Assembly (NCBI GenBank): GCA_947493165.1
Contig: CANLPY010000001.1
Location: forward strand, 620,001-684,000
Origin: an uncultured Erythrobacter sp.
GTDB taxonomy: Bacteria > Pseudomonadota > Alphaproteobacteria > Sphingomonadales > Sphingomonadaceae
Direction: 5' to 3'
Length of the DNA stretch: 64,000 nt
Positions 38,069-46,214 of the stretch are shown piece by piece. Positions within the stretch are counted from its first letter, which is position 1; every line of letters begins with the position of its first letter. The notes beneath the pieces are model-generated. The model searched no databases and was not told where the DNA came from. It saw nothing but the letters and a program-made list of their open reading frames with translations. The translations under genes and the position numbers were made by a program.

Positions 38069-38211
38069 GCCTTGGATGGATTTCGAACAGGCGGCCGGCA
38101 AAGGAAAACTTTATCCGCTAAAACCAGTGAAACCTAAATCCGATTTTCGCGAACTAATCATTGTAAGGCGCACAAGCGCTGAGATTGAAAACACGCGAAA
38201 AGGAATTGAAA

Positions 38212-38655
38212 ATGCAAAAGATTTTTCTCGCAATCGCTGTTGCAACAATGGCGGTTACCGCCAGCCCAGCGCTCGCTCATGATGGTTCGCATAAGGACCA
38301 CGAAAGCAGCGAACATCACAGAGGTCATGATGCGCGAGAGCACAGTCACGGTGATCATACAGACCATCACTCTGTCGATGAACACGAGAAGTACCGCTCA
38401 AGCCACTCAGGTTATTTTAACAACAAGGGTCACGATCACCGCGATCATCGTGTTCACCGCCGGGAATTTCATTCGAAGCACTACTCCTCGCACAGCTTCA
38501 AACACGGCCACCACAAGCATTTTAACAAACGCTCGTTTGGTAAACGCTCATTTGGCCACAAGCTTCACTCGAAGAAGTTCCGCTCGAAAGGTTTCCGTTC
38601 GCGAGGTTTCCGGTCACGAGGGTTCCGGTCGCGAGGTTTCCGCTCGCGCCGTTGA
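38212..38655 (+). CDS. His/Arg-rich exported protein with FRSRG repeats
   Basis: From the ATG at 38212, preceded by AAGGAAT, the product has 147 residues with a clear signal peptide (MQKIFLAIAVATMAV...ALA). The mature protein is very rich in His (GHDHRDHRVHRREFHSK, HSFKHGHHKHF), then basic with KRSFG twice, and ends in five tandem pentads of the FRSRG type. The amino acid make-up points to metal binding or nucleic acid/polyanion binding in the periplasm, but this is inference. The pentad DNA (38584-38652) is a near-perfect 15-base tandem repeat, likely to vary in copy number. Confidence 0.75.
   Translation: MQKIFLAIAVATMAVTASPALAHDGSHKDHESSEHHRGHDAREHSHGDHTDHHSVDEHEKYRSSHSGYFNNKGHDHRDHRVHRREFHSKHYSSHSFKHGHHKHFNKRSFGKRSFGHKLHSKKFRSKGFRSRGFRSRGFRSRGFRSRR
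38584..38652 (+). repeat. 15-base tandem repeat encoding FRSRG
   Basis: Five consecutive 15-base units read TTCCGNTCGCGAGGT-like, each coding F-R-S-(R/K)-(G/R). They form the C-terminus of the His-rich protein. Differences between units are mostly silent, so expansion was not very recent. Confidence 0.75.
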
Positions 38656-38682
38656 GTCCTCAACCGCTTGGCTGGGATGAAC

Positions 38683-38723
38683 GAATGGGAAGAGGAGAGC
38701 ACACATCGCTCCTCTTCCCATTC
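38683..38723. other. 15-pair perfect hairpin between the His-rich and reductase genes
   Basis: GAATGGGAAGAGGAG (38683-38697) and CTCCTCTTCCCATTC (38709-38723) pair perfectly around an 11-base loop. It lies 28 bases after the His-rich gene stop and ends 27 bases before the reductase ATG. No T tract follows, so it may be a transcript-stabilising 3' end or an attenuator in the reductase leader. Confidence 0.6.
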
Positions 38724-38750
38724 CAACTTAAGTATGCTGCATGCGATCGC

Positions 38751-39509
38751 ATGAACAAACCCACGATATTGGTCACCGGAGGCGCAGCGCGCATTGGCGC
38801 ACAGATCGTGAAACGATTTGCTGATGAAGGTTGGCATACCATCATCCACTATCATTCTTCTTCCGATGAGGCTGATGCTCTCGCGGGCATCCTTCCTTCT
38901 GCCAGCACTGTCCAATGCGATCTAATGGACGGCGACGCGGCAGTTGAGATGATTGAACAGCTAACTGCTGTGCACGATGATTTTCGCGTGGTTGTAAACT
39001 CCGCTGCCTTGTTCGTTCCTGATGATGTAGCCGCACTTGACCCACAGACGAATACCCATGCAATGCAGGTCAACGCCGTCACCCCTACACGCATGGCCCA
39101 AACGTTCTTATCTCGTGCAAAATCGTGTCATGGCCGCTGTGTGATCAATATCACCGACATGAAATTGGAGAACCCAAACCCGGATTTCTTCAGCTACACG
39201 ATGGCGAAACATGCGCTGAACGCAACGATCCCCATGCTGGCAATGGGCGCTACGGAACCATATGACCGGGTTTACGGAATTGCTCCTGGTGCAATCTTGG
39301 CGAGCCATGATCAAAGCGAGGATGAGACAGACATCTCCCATCGCCTAAACCTGCTTCAGCGAAAAACCGGGGCAGATGAAATTGCAGGCGCGGCGTGGTT
39401 CCTTGCGCAAGGGCATTTGCGCAGCGGATCGACCTTGTTCATCGACAGCGGTCAGCATCTGCTCGATCAGGCTCGCGACGTCATCTTTCTCGCGCGCGAT
39501 AACGCTTGA
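38751..39509 (+). CDS. FolM-like short-chain dehydrogenase/reductase
   Basis: The 252-residue protein has TGGAARIGAQIVKRF (TGxxxxIG nucleotide site), NSAA in VVNSAALFV, and the catalytic Tyr-x3-Lys in FSYTMAKHALN. The opening and GYGIAPG-like VYGIAPGAIL resemble FolM/PTR1 pteridine reductases, which make tetrahydromonapterin or tetrahydrofolate, but other SDR roles cannot be excluded. Its TGA overlaps the ATG of a molybdopterin-oxidoreductase remnant by one base. That pairing would fit a pterin-linked reductase. The ATG at 38751 is preferred over the longer frame. Confidence 0.78.
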   Translation: MNKPTILVTGGAARIGAQIVKRFADEGWHTIIHYHSSSDEADALAGILPSASTVQCDLMDGDAAVEMIEQLTAVHDDFRVVVNSAALFVPDDVAALDPQTNTHAMQVNAVTPTRMAQTFLSRAKSCHGRCVINITDMKLENPNPDFFSYTMAKHALNATIPMLAMGATEPYDRVYGIAPGAILASHDQSEDETDISHRLNLLQRKTGADEIAGAAWFLAQGHLRSGSTLFIDSGQHLLDQARDVIFLARDNA

Positions 39510-39843
39510 TGCATGGCTGGCTCGAAAAATCTGCGCCACGCGCTCACCACGCGAATTTGGTATTGGGTAAACGCCGTTTCTCTCACCGCGCACTCGCCAA
39601 TCGGCAAGCCCTGGCGCCAGAATTCACCCGCGCCGATCTATCGCCCGCTTGCTGAATGGTGAGCCGCTGCCAGAAAAGAACGGCGCACCTCTGCAGATTC
39701 GGATAGAGCGGCAACTTGGCTACAAGCATCCGAACTATCTCACCGCGATTGAAGCTGTCGAAACCTTTAAAAATATCGGCAAAGGCAGAGGCGGGTTTTG
39801 GGAGGATAACCCAGCGGGCTACCAATGGTATGCAGGGATATAG
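39509..39843 (+). pseudogene. Internally deleted molybdopterin-dependent oxidoreductase (sulfite-oxidase-like)
   Basis: The ATG at 39509 overlaps the reductase stop and starts a 48-codon frame (MHGWLEKSAPRAHHANLVLG ... LAPEFTRADLSPAC, stop 39653-39655). This reads like the first ~46 residues of a molybdopterin oxidoreductase. From about 39640 another frame carries a typical C-terminus of the same family: LNGEPLPEKNGAPLQIRIER, LGYKHPNYLTAIEAVE and GKGRGGFWEDN...YQWYAGI to 39843. The central cofactor-binding domain (well over 150 residues in intact members) is missing and the halves are out of frame. I infer one internal deletion. Family assignment is by motif reading. Confidence 0.6.
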
Positions 39844-39849
39844 GGCGCC

Positions 39850-40287
39850 CTATTCTGGGTATTTGCGGTTCATCGCATCCCAGCAGATACCGATAATCTC
39901 TTTCAAGATGATGAGATCAATATCGGCCAGCTTATTGACGTAAACGCAGCTCGCGCCGGTCTTATGCTTGCCCATCTTTTCCAGCAGATCGTCGACTTTT
40001 TTGCCGGTTTGCTCATCGCAATATCGCCCCATTAGATAAAGCGAATACTTTGCCTTACGCGGACTAAATCCTGATCGCGCCGCATCCCCTTCCCGTCCGC
40101 TCTCATATTTGTAGTGATAGCTGCCGTAGCCAATAATGCTTGCCCCCCACATTTGCGGGTCTTTTCCTGTAACCTCGCGGAACAGTGCATCGAGCACTTT
40201 TGCATCTTTGCGCTTTGCCTCAGGTTCGACGGCCGCGATGTAATCATCGACGGACAAGCTAGTTAGTTGGGTTTTGTTTGCGCTCAT
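39850..40287 (-). CDS. DUF1801 domain protein
   Basis: The 145-residue protein starts MSANKTQLTSLSVDDYIAAV at the ATG at 40285-40287. It has DAKVLDALFREVTGKDPQMWGASIIGYGSYHYKYESGREGD and FSPRKAKYSLYLMGRY, the core of DUF1801 (YdhG/SAV-like fold). The family's role is unknown, although its fold is linked to iron chaperone-like proteins. It is convergent with the deleted pseudogene, six bases away. Confidence 0.8.
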   Translation of the reverse strand: MSANKTQLTSLSVDDYIAAVEPEAKRKDAKVLDALFREVTGKDPQMWGASIIGYGSYHYKYESGREGDAARSGFSPRKAKYSLYLMGRYCDEQTGKKVDDLLEKMGKHKTGASCVYVNKLADIDLIILKEIIGICWDAMNRKYPE

Positions 40288-40372
40288 CGGGTGCAAGCTA
40301 AAGCAATATTGACACCGCGAACAGGGGTGGCATTCGTAACCAATCAAGCCTCTTCATCGAATAGAGAGAAAT

Positions 40373-41638
40373 ATGAGCAAGACACTTTTTGAACGCTTCT
40401 TGAAAAAGGGCGTAAAGCATGGCCGCCTTGGCATCGTGTATGCTGACGGCTCAGCGCAAACCTATGGCGAGGCGGCAGAAGGCTTTCCTGAAATCGTGGT
40501 GCGGTTCACTGATGCAAAAGTGCCGCGCGATATCATAATGGACCCGCGTCTCGGCGCGGCAGAAGCCTTTATGGATGGCCGTCTGGTCGTTGAAGAAGGC
40601 GACATTATGGGCTTGGTGTCGCTTCTGCGCATGAATAATCCGTGGGACAAAGGCGGGGATATTGGTCCGCCAAAGCTCCTGCGCAGAATGTTCAATAAGG
40701 CGAGCTTTGCCGCTGAAAAGGTCAACAACCGGATCAGTTCAAAGAACAATGTCGCGCACCATTATGACATCGGTAATGATTTCTACGAGCTGATGCTGGA
40801 TGCGGAACATTGGCAATATAGCTGCGGTTACTGGCCTTCAGACGATATCACTTTGGGCGAGGCTCAAACGGCAAAGCTGGCGCATATCGCAGCAAAACTG
40901 AATGTTAAGCCGGGTCAAAAGATCCTCGACATCGGCTGTGGCTGGGGCGGCATGGCAATCTTCCTCGCACGCAATTATGATGTTGAAGTCGTCGGCATCA
41001 CGCTGTCGGAAGAGCAAATCGATCTCGCGAAACAGCGGGTTAAAGAAGCCGGCGTGGCTGACCGTGTCAGTATCGAACTGGTCGATTATCGAGACTTTGC
41101 AGCCGCAGGTCGCAAGTTTGACCGCATCGTATCTGTAGGAATGTTTGAACATGTTGGTCAGCCGCAGTTTGAGACCTTTTTTGAGGCTTGTGGCAATCTG
41201 CTGACAGATGATGGCGTGATGCTACTTCATACAATTGGTCGCCTCGGCAGCCCTGGATCGACTGACGCGTTTACCCGCAAATATATCTTCCCCGGCGGCT
41301 ATATTCCGGCGCTGTCCGAAACGGTTTCGGCAAGCGAAAAATACCGCCTGATCGCCAGCGATGTAGAGACCTTGCGCGTCCACTACGCCAAGACGCTGCG
41401 CCAATGGTACGCCAATTGCATGGCCAATAAAGATGCGATGGTGGCGATGTATGATGAGCGGTTCTTCCGCATGTGGACATTTTACCTAGCCGGTGCAGCA
41501 ACCGTGTTTGAAGAAGGCAGCATGTGCAATTACCAGATACAGTACACGCGCAATCGTTACGCCTTACCTTTCACTCGCGATTACATCGCTAAGGAAGAAA
41601 AGCGCCTGATGGCCGCCGCACCGCAAAAGCGCGGGTAG
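40373..41638 (+). CDS. cfa: Cyclopropane-fatty-acyl-phospholipid synthase family protein
   Basis: The 421-residue protein has the CFA synthase order: an N-terminal acidic/hydrophobic domain, HHYDIGNDFYELMLD, YSCGYWPSDDITLGEAQ, SAM motif ILDIGCGWGGMAIFLARNY, GITLSEEQIDLAKQRV, FDRIVSVGMFEHVG and FTRKYIFPGGYIPALSE. It adds a methylene from SAM across the double bond of membrane phospholipid acyl chains, stabilising the membrane in stationary phase or acid. GAGAGAAAT precedes the ATG. It stands alone, convergent with the acyltransferase. Confidence 0.92.
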   Translation: MSKTLFERFLKKGVKHGRLGIVYADGSAQTYGEAAEGFPEIVVRFTDAKVPRDIIMDPRLGAAEAFMDGRLVVEEGDIMGLVSLLRMNNPWDKGGDIGPPKLLRRMFNKASFAAEKVNNRISSKNNVAHHYDIGNDFYELMLDAEHWQYSCGYWPSDDITLGEAQTAKLAHIAAKLNVKPGQKILDIGCGWGGMAIFLARNYDVEVVGITLSEEQIDLAKQRVKEAGVADRVSIELVDYRDFAAAGRKFDRIVSVGMFEHVGQPQFETFFEACGNLLTDDGVMLLHTIGRLGSPGSTDAFTRKYIFPGGYIPALSETVSASEKYRLIASDVETLRVHYAKTLRQWYANCMANKDAMVAMYDERFFRMWTFYLAGAATVFEEGSMCNYQIQYTRNRYALPFTRDYIAKEEKRLMAAAPQKRG

Positions 41639-41690
41639 CGGTTCACTCCGTCTCGCACAGTTTCAGCACGCTCCGGCAACGGGTGCCTGT

Positions 41691-43067
41691 TCAGGCAGAT
41701 TCTGGCTTTCCAGAGCGGTAGACCGGCCCAAAACCAAGCAGCGCTGCCCCCACAAACGGCAGGGCGACAACCCATATCCGCACGCCTGTTATCCCCTCAG
41801 GGCTGGCAATGCTTATCGCCGCTGTCATGGCAAGGCCGATGCAAATCATCAGCACCCCTGCCACTACGCGAGCTTTCGGCACAGTCCGCCCTCCGCGCAC
41901 CGGGCCAAAGCTACGCTCATGCCGAGCGAAAATCGCGATCATTGGCAGCAGGGCTATAATGTAAAGCGCGAACCATACGGGGCGAGAGAACCACCATGTT
42001 GCGGTGCCGGGATACATATCGAGCCCGATACCGCCCAGCATCCACGCGGCCACCATAACCAACACGAATGCGGTAAGGTGCCACAGGTAAACCGTCATGA
42101 TCATGCCGTTCATCAGCACCGTCGCGGTCCAAATAGACAGATTTTCTAGCATGCGCCGCCCAGCAGGTTCCAACGCGAGCACCAACCCGGTCAGCATTAC
42201 GCCAAGCGCAAATAGAGCGGCGGTGGGCGGCATGGAATTGGTGATTTCATTGCCCGGAACGCCGATCATCGCAATCGGATAGGGGCCAAATACAGTTAGG
42301 CCGACCAGCGCAGCTAGTCCGCCTACAAACCATAAGAAAGCAACTGCAGGCTTTTCAAACACGCCACCCTTCCACGCATAGCCAAGCTGGTGAATGCCAA
42401 CCCAAACGAACAGGAAGTTGATGAAATTGATATAGGGCACGCCGACCGACAAGGTCAGCCAGTCAACCGCGATGGCTGCGGCAACCAGCGCGATGAAGCT
42501 GCCCATTCCGAACTTTTCCCAAGCCTTCAGTGACAGCGGCGTGATCGCCGTAACGAGCAGATAGACCGCTAAGAACCACACCGGGACAAGCGCCAATTGC
42601 GTTGCCATTTCCACCTGACCGCGCCCCATTCCCGCCATTGTCATACCGAACGCGATTAAGGCCCACAGCAAAAGAACGGGGAACACCGGCGTGATCAGGC
42701 GCTGCACCCGGCTCGCGAACCAATCGCGATAGAGGCCCCTTTGCCCATCTTCCGCATTGCGCAACTGCGCAGACCAACTCACTCCATTCGAGTATCCGCC
42801 GACCAGAAAGAAGATCGGCATCACTTGAAAACCCCAGGTCAGCCATTGCGACCACGGTAAAATGCCAAGCAAGTTTGCACCAATCACAGCGCCGTTATCA
42901 TCAATGTACGGCGCAGCGACCAGCCAATGCCCGATAACAACAGCAAGGATCGACAGAGCTCGAAGGAAATCAACCCACCGATTGCGTTCTGGAGGGGCCG
43001 TTTGCGCCAATTCACGCGCTTGCCTCCACAGGCCATTGTTCGGTTTTTCCGGTGCGTCTGCCGTCAT
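41691..43067 (-). CDS. Acyltransferase 3-family membrane protein
   Basis: From the ATG at 43065-43067, preceded by GAGGGACC, the protein has 458 residues and about ten to twelve membrane segments. The opening NRWVDFLRALSILAVVIGHWL is the family's motif, with the conserved His in GHWL, and PIFFLVGGYSNG follows. It resembles O-acyltransferases that modify surface sugars or glucans (OpgC-like), but the substrate is not readable. The C-terminus (KPESA) is cytosolic or periplasmic and short. It is divergent from argG. Confidence 0.8.
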   Translation of the reverse strand: MTADAPEKPNNGLWRQARELAQTAPPERNRWVDFLRALSILAVVIGHWLVAAPYIDDNGAVIGANLLGILPWSQWLTWGFQVMPIFFLVGGYSNGVSWSAQLRNAEDGQRGLYRDWFASRVQRLITPVFPVLLLWALIAFGMTMAGMGRGQVEMATQLALVPVWFLAVYLLVTAITPLSLKAWEKFGMGSFIALVAAAIAVDWLTLSVGVPYINFINFLFVWVGIHQLGYAWKGGVFEKPAVAFLWFVGGLAALVGLTVFGPYPIAMIGVPGNEITNSMPPTAALFALGVMLTGLVLALEPAGRRMLENLSIWTATVLMNGMIMTVYLWHLTAFVLVMVAAWMLGGIGLDMYPGTATWWFSRPVWFALYIIALLPMIAIFARHERSFGPVRGGRTVPKARVVAGVLMICIGLAMTAAISIASPEGITGVRIWVVALPFVGAALLGFGPVYRSGKPESA

Positions 43068-43214
43068 AAAAATGGTCCCTCTCACCCTCTTGCAGCAAAG
43101 ATATCGTGTGCGAACAGAGCTTTCGCAAGCTCTCTTGTAATTCAGAACGCCTCAACCATTGCCCCATGCCCCCACCCCTGCTAGCCGCCCGGCGACCCTT
43201 TTGGAGCTTACGAA

Positions 43215-44447
43215 ATGTCTGATATTAAGCGCGTTGTTCTGGCCTATTCCGGCGGCCTCGATACTTCTGTGATCGCCAAATGGCTCGAAGTGGAACGCGG
43301 GTTAGAAGTCGTTACTTTCACCGCCGATCTGGGCCAAGGCGAAGAAATTGAGCCCGCGCGCACGAAAGCGCGCTCAATGGGCATTCCTGACAAGCACATC
43401 TTTATCGAAGATTTGCGCGAGGAGTTTGTACGCGATTTCATCTTCCCGATGATGCGCGCCAACGCCCGATATGAAGGTGACTATCTTCTGGGCACATCGA
43501 TTGCGCGGCCACTGATCTCCAAACGTTTGGTTGAAATTGCGGCTGAAACCGGGGCCGATGCCATTGCTCACGGCGCGACTGGCAAAGGTAACGATCAGGT
43601 CCGCTTTGAACTCTCCGCCTACGCGCTCAATCCCGATATCCAAGTAATCGCTCCTTGGCGCGAATGGGATCTGACAAGCCGCACTGCCCTTATTGCATGG
43701 GCAGAAGCGCATCAGATTGATGTGCCAAAGGACAAGCGCGGCGAAAGCCCATTCTCAACCGATGCGAACCTGCTTCACACCTCATCAGAAGGCAAAGTCC
43801 TCGAAGATCCGTGGGAAGAGACGCCCGACTACGTCTATTCGCGCACGGTCAATCCTGAAGACGCGCCGGATGAGCCGGAATACATCACCATCGCATTTCA
43901 GAACGGAGATGGCGTCGCGATCAATGGCGAAGCAATGACCCCAGCGACTTTGCTCACCAAACTTAACGATCTTGGCCGCAAGCATGGGATCGGCAGGCTC
44001 GATCTGGTTGAAAACCGCTTCGTCGGCATGAAGTCACGCGGTATGTATGAAACTCCGGGCGGGGAGATTTATGCGCGCGCGCACCGCGGCATCGAGCAGT
44101 TGACGCTTGATCGCGGCGCGGCTCACCTCAAAGACGAGCTAATGCCACGCTATGCAGAGCTGATCTACAACGGCTTCTGGTTCGCGCCTGAACGGGAGAT
44201 GCTTCAAGCAGCTATCGATCACAGCCAACAAGGTGTTACGGGCGATGTCCGGCTGAAGCTGTACAAGGGCAGCGCTAATGTCGTCGGACGCCGGGCAGAC
44301 GTTAGCTACAACCTCTACAGCGAAGATGTAGTCACTTTTGAAGACGATGCCGGTGCTTATGACCAGCAAGACGCAGAGGGCTTCATCAAACTGAATGCGC
44401 TGCGACTGAAGCTTCTCGCCAAGCGCAATCGTAAGAGAAATTCATAA
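43215..44447 (+). CDS. argG: Argininosuccinate synthase
   Basis: The 410-residue protein begins [24 protein letters not shown], the ATP-pyrophosphatase P-loop of ArgG, and has [54 protein letters not shown] and the C-terminal [22 protein letters not shown]. It joins citrulline and aspartate in arginine synthesis. GGAG in TTGGAGCTTACGAA precedes the ATG. No terminator is clear after it; the ~800-base gap that follows is described separately. Confidence 0.96.
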   Translation: MSDIKRVVLAYSGGLDTSVIAKWLEVERGLEVVTFTADLGQGEEIEPARTKARSMGIPDKHIFIEDLREEFVRDFIFPMMRANARYEGDYLLGTSIARPLISKRLVEIAAETGADAIAHGATGKGNDQVRFELSAYALNPDIQVIAPWREWDLTSRTALIAWAEAHQIDVPKDKRGESPFSTDANLLHTSSEGKVLEDPWEETPDYVYSRTVNPEDAPDEPEYITIAFQNGDGVAINGEAMTPATLLTKLNDLGRKHGIGRLDLVENRFVGMKSRGMYETPGGEIYARAHRGIEQLTLDRGAAHLKDELMPRYAELIYNGFWFAPEREMLQAAIDHSQQGVTGDVRLKLYKGSANVVGRRADVSYNLYSEDVVTFEDDAGAYDQQDAEGFIKLNALRLKLLAKRNRKRNS

Positions 44448-44487
44448 GAAACGAGGCGAATTCACGGTTCAATTGCACAAAGCTGGG

Positions 44488-44530
44488 TTATCCACCGCTG
44501 TCCACAAGAGATCTGGGCAAAAGTGGATAA
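44488..44530. other. Cluster of DnaA-box-like sites
   Basis: TTATCCACC (44488), CTGTCCACA (44498) and a reverse TTATCCACT (44522-44530) lie within 43 bases; against TTATCCACA they match 8, 7 and 8 of 9. TTATCCAC and GTGGATAA also form an 8-base inverted repeat. A weaker TTGTCCACG is at 44665-44673. Confidence 0.4.
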
Positions 44531-44566
44531 GTCGGGGTTGCAAACCTTGTGCGACTCGATGCGCAC

Positions 44567-44790
44567 ATGCATTCTCCAACCATCGAAAGGGCAGAAAAGA
44601 CACTGAATAGAGCGCCGCAAGGCACTGTTTTCAAGACTTTTTGAAACGATCGACGCGGTGGTGATTGTCCACGCGAACTTTGAGAGACAGGATGTAGAAA
44701 GCTTCGGCTGGAAACGGACTGGATCGCTTGAGGAGATCGCGAAGCTGATCCATCGGATGACCAACAATTTGGTCTTTGATCGAGGATGAG
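44567..44790 (+). pseudogene. Possible frameshifted remnant
   Basis: One frame gives MHSPTIERAEKTLNRAPQGT and stops; the overlapping frame continues as IDAVVIVHANFERQDVESF and GWKRTGSLEEIAKLIHRM, ending in a stop near 44790. The second piece reads like real protein, so a single frameshift could have broken a short gene. I cannot name a family, and chance coding is possible. Confidence 0.25.
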
Positions 44791-44891
44791 AAGAAGCAAT
44801 TCGGATCAGCCGTTTGAGAACTAAGGCGTTAACAGATTGATGGTTTCAGCTCCGCCCAAGGAGCAGAGGAAATGGACAGGAACTTCGGTTC

Positions 44892-45023
44892 ATGAAAGTT
44901 GAGACTGCTTGCAAGTGGATGCTGTATGCTGGCGCGAGCGCTGGTGATAGACCCGCTGCACTTCGTGCGGAGGTAAGACATCAGATGCCAAGCGCATTTT
45001 GTGAGGTTCGCCAAACAAAATGA
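44892..45023 (+). CDS. Possible 43-residue ORF
   Basis: An ATG-started frame encodes MKVETACKWMLYAGASAGDR and continues to a TGA, with two cysteines and several arginines. AGGA lies upstream and a strong terminator begins 18 bases after the stop, which fits a short transcript. There is no recognisable domain or signal peptide, and a non-coding RNA in the same place is equally possible. Confidence 0.25.
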   Translation: MKVETACKWMLYAGASAGDRPAALRAEVRHQMPSAFCEVRQTK

Positions 45024-45040
45024 CCACGCGACGGTAAGAG

Positions 45041-45066
45041 TGGGGTCGGCAGCAATGCCGGCCCCA
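45041..45066 (+). terminator. GNRA-capped terminator
   Basis: TGGGGTCGGCA and TGCCGGCCCCA form an 11-pair stem with one G-T pair around a GCAA loop, followed by TTTGCTTTT. No certain gene precedes it closely, so it marks the end of an unrecognised short transcript or of argG read-through. Confidence 0.7.
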
Positions 45067-45243
45067 TTTGCTTTTCAGTTCGACTCTATCAGATCGTTTG
45101 GGCGCGGTAGGGGGTGTGCCCGCGACATCCGGGATCTGCAGCGCGATCCCCAGTTTTGCACCTCAAGAAGCGGCGAATTGAGCCATTTGGCGGTTCACTT
45201 GAGGGTTTTGCGATTGTCCTACCCTACCTTCACCGCGTAAATC

Positions 45244-45810
45244 ATGATCGTGATGCGAGGGGTAACACACAGACTTTTTGTTGGCGGTTTCACAGCCACA
45301 GCAGGCGCGCTATTGCTCGGCTCGACGCCGTCAACAATGGCGGCTCAGTCTAATGAGCTGATCTCAGGGCAAGCGCTTGAGCCCAGCTTTGCTGCACAAT
45401 TTGCGCCGTACATGATCCCACCTGCGCGCGTGGAAATTGCACCTGGCGCGGTTGACCTCAACACATTTGAAGCTCCACGCGAAAAGACACCGGAACCGGT
45501 CGCAAACACCGCGGTCCGCACGCTCGGTAACGGTGTCGCGTCATATTATGGCCGCCGCTTTCACGGACGCAGAACTGCAAATGGAGAGCGTTTCAACATG
45601 CGCGCGATGACAGCAGCGCACAAAACCCTCCCCTTTGGCACTAAAGTGAAGGTAACGAACGCTCGCAACGGCCGTTCAGTCATCGTGCGGATCAACGATC
45701 GCGGCCCCTTCATTCGCGGACGCACCATTGACCTAAGCCGGGGTGCAGCCGAACAGATCGGCATGATCGCCAGCGGCCATGCCCGCGTGAAGATGGAGGT
45801 GGTCCGCTAG
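45244..45810 (+). CDS. rlpA: RlpA-type septal ring lytic transglycosylase
   Basis: The 188-residue protein has an N-terminal signal or anchor ([23 protein letters not shown]) and a double-psi beta-barrel: [58 protein letters not shown] with the catalytic-type Asp, and GAAEQIGM. RlpA proteins cut naked glycan at the septum in some bacteria. There is no C-terminal SPOR domain here, so septal targeting must differ. Starts at 45244 and 45253 are both possible. Confidence 0.87.
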   Translation: MIVMRGVTHRLFVGGFTATAGALLLGSTPSTMAAQSNELISGQALEPSFAAQFAPYMIPPARVEIAPGAVDLNTFEAPREKTPEPVANTAVRTLGNGVASYYGRRFHGRRTANGERFNMRAMTAAHKTLPFGTKVKVTNARNGRSVIVRINDRGPFIRGRTIDLSRGAAEQIGMIASGHARVKMEVVR

Positions 45811-45875
45811 CAGGCCGCGATAGCCCACCAGCGCACCCACCCCCTCTTACTCATACTCAGCAGCAGAGCAGGTGC

Positions 45876-46181
45876 TTATTCGGCCGCGCCTTCTTGCGAA
45901 GCCATCGCTTCTGCCGCGCAGGCCTCACCAATTGCAGTCATCTTTTCCTGATCGTTCAGATCCGTCAGGCCAAGCTCTTGCTCCTTGATCTGCTCAACCG
46001 AGCAATCACAAACAGATGTAGCCATTTCAGCGCTGCCACCGGCCGCTTCGAACGACGTTTTGCATTCGCTGGCAAAGCCTTCCAGCATGGCATCCTGACC
46101 TGCGCCCCCTCCGCAAGCAGAGAGCAACAGTCCCCCTGCAAGAGCGATGGGCAGTGCGACGGCTTTTGTAGTGATTGTCAT
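45876..46181 (-). CDS. Small lipoprotein with cysteine-rich domain
   Basis: The 101-residue product begins MTITTKAVALPIALAGGLLLSACGGGAG, with a lipobox LSAC and a Gly-rich tether. The mature part has three more cysteines (ECKTSFEAAG, SVCDCSVEQI, EACAAEA) arranged in a small helical domain. It is probably anchored in the outer membrane. I do not recognise a named family. GAGGGGTCTCCC precedes the ATG. Confidence 0.75.
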   Translation of the reverse strand: MTITTKAVALPIALAGGLLLSACGGGAGQDAMLEGFASECKTSFEAAGGSAEMATSVCDCSVEQIKEQELGLTDLNDQEKMTAIGEACAAEAMASQEGAAE

Positions 46182-46214
46182 GGGAGACCCCTCTCTTGTG
46201 TTAGGCCGCGCAAC

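Larger units (their letters stand above)
44448..45243. other. 796-base gap after argG with no certain gene
   Basis: The stretch holds DnaA-box-like sites near its start, a broken-looking reading frame at 44567-44790, a possible small ORF at 44892-45023, a GNRA-capped terminator at 45041-45066 and the rlpA leader. None of the long minus-strand frames reads like a protein. Confidence 0.5.

Noticed and set aside
38584..38655. Short regular repeats that could suggest a CRISPR array
   Set aside because: They are 15-base in-frame coding repeats without spacers.
44462..44799. Minus-strand frames after argG
   Set aside because: Low-complexity Ser/Cys-rich translations without ribosome-binding sites.
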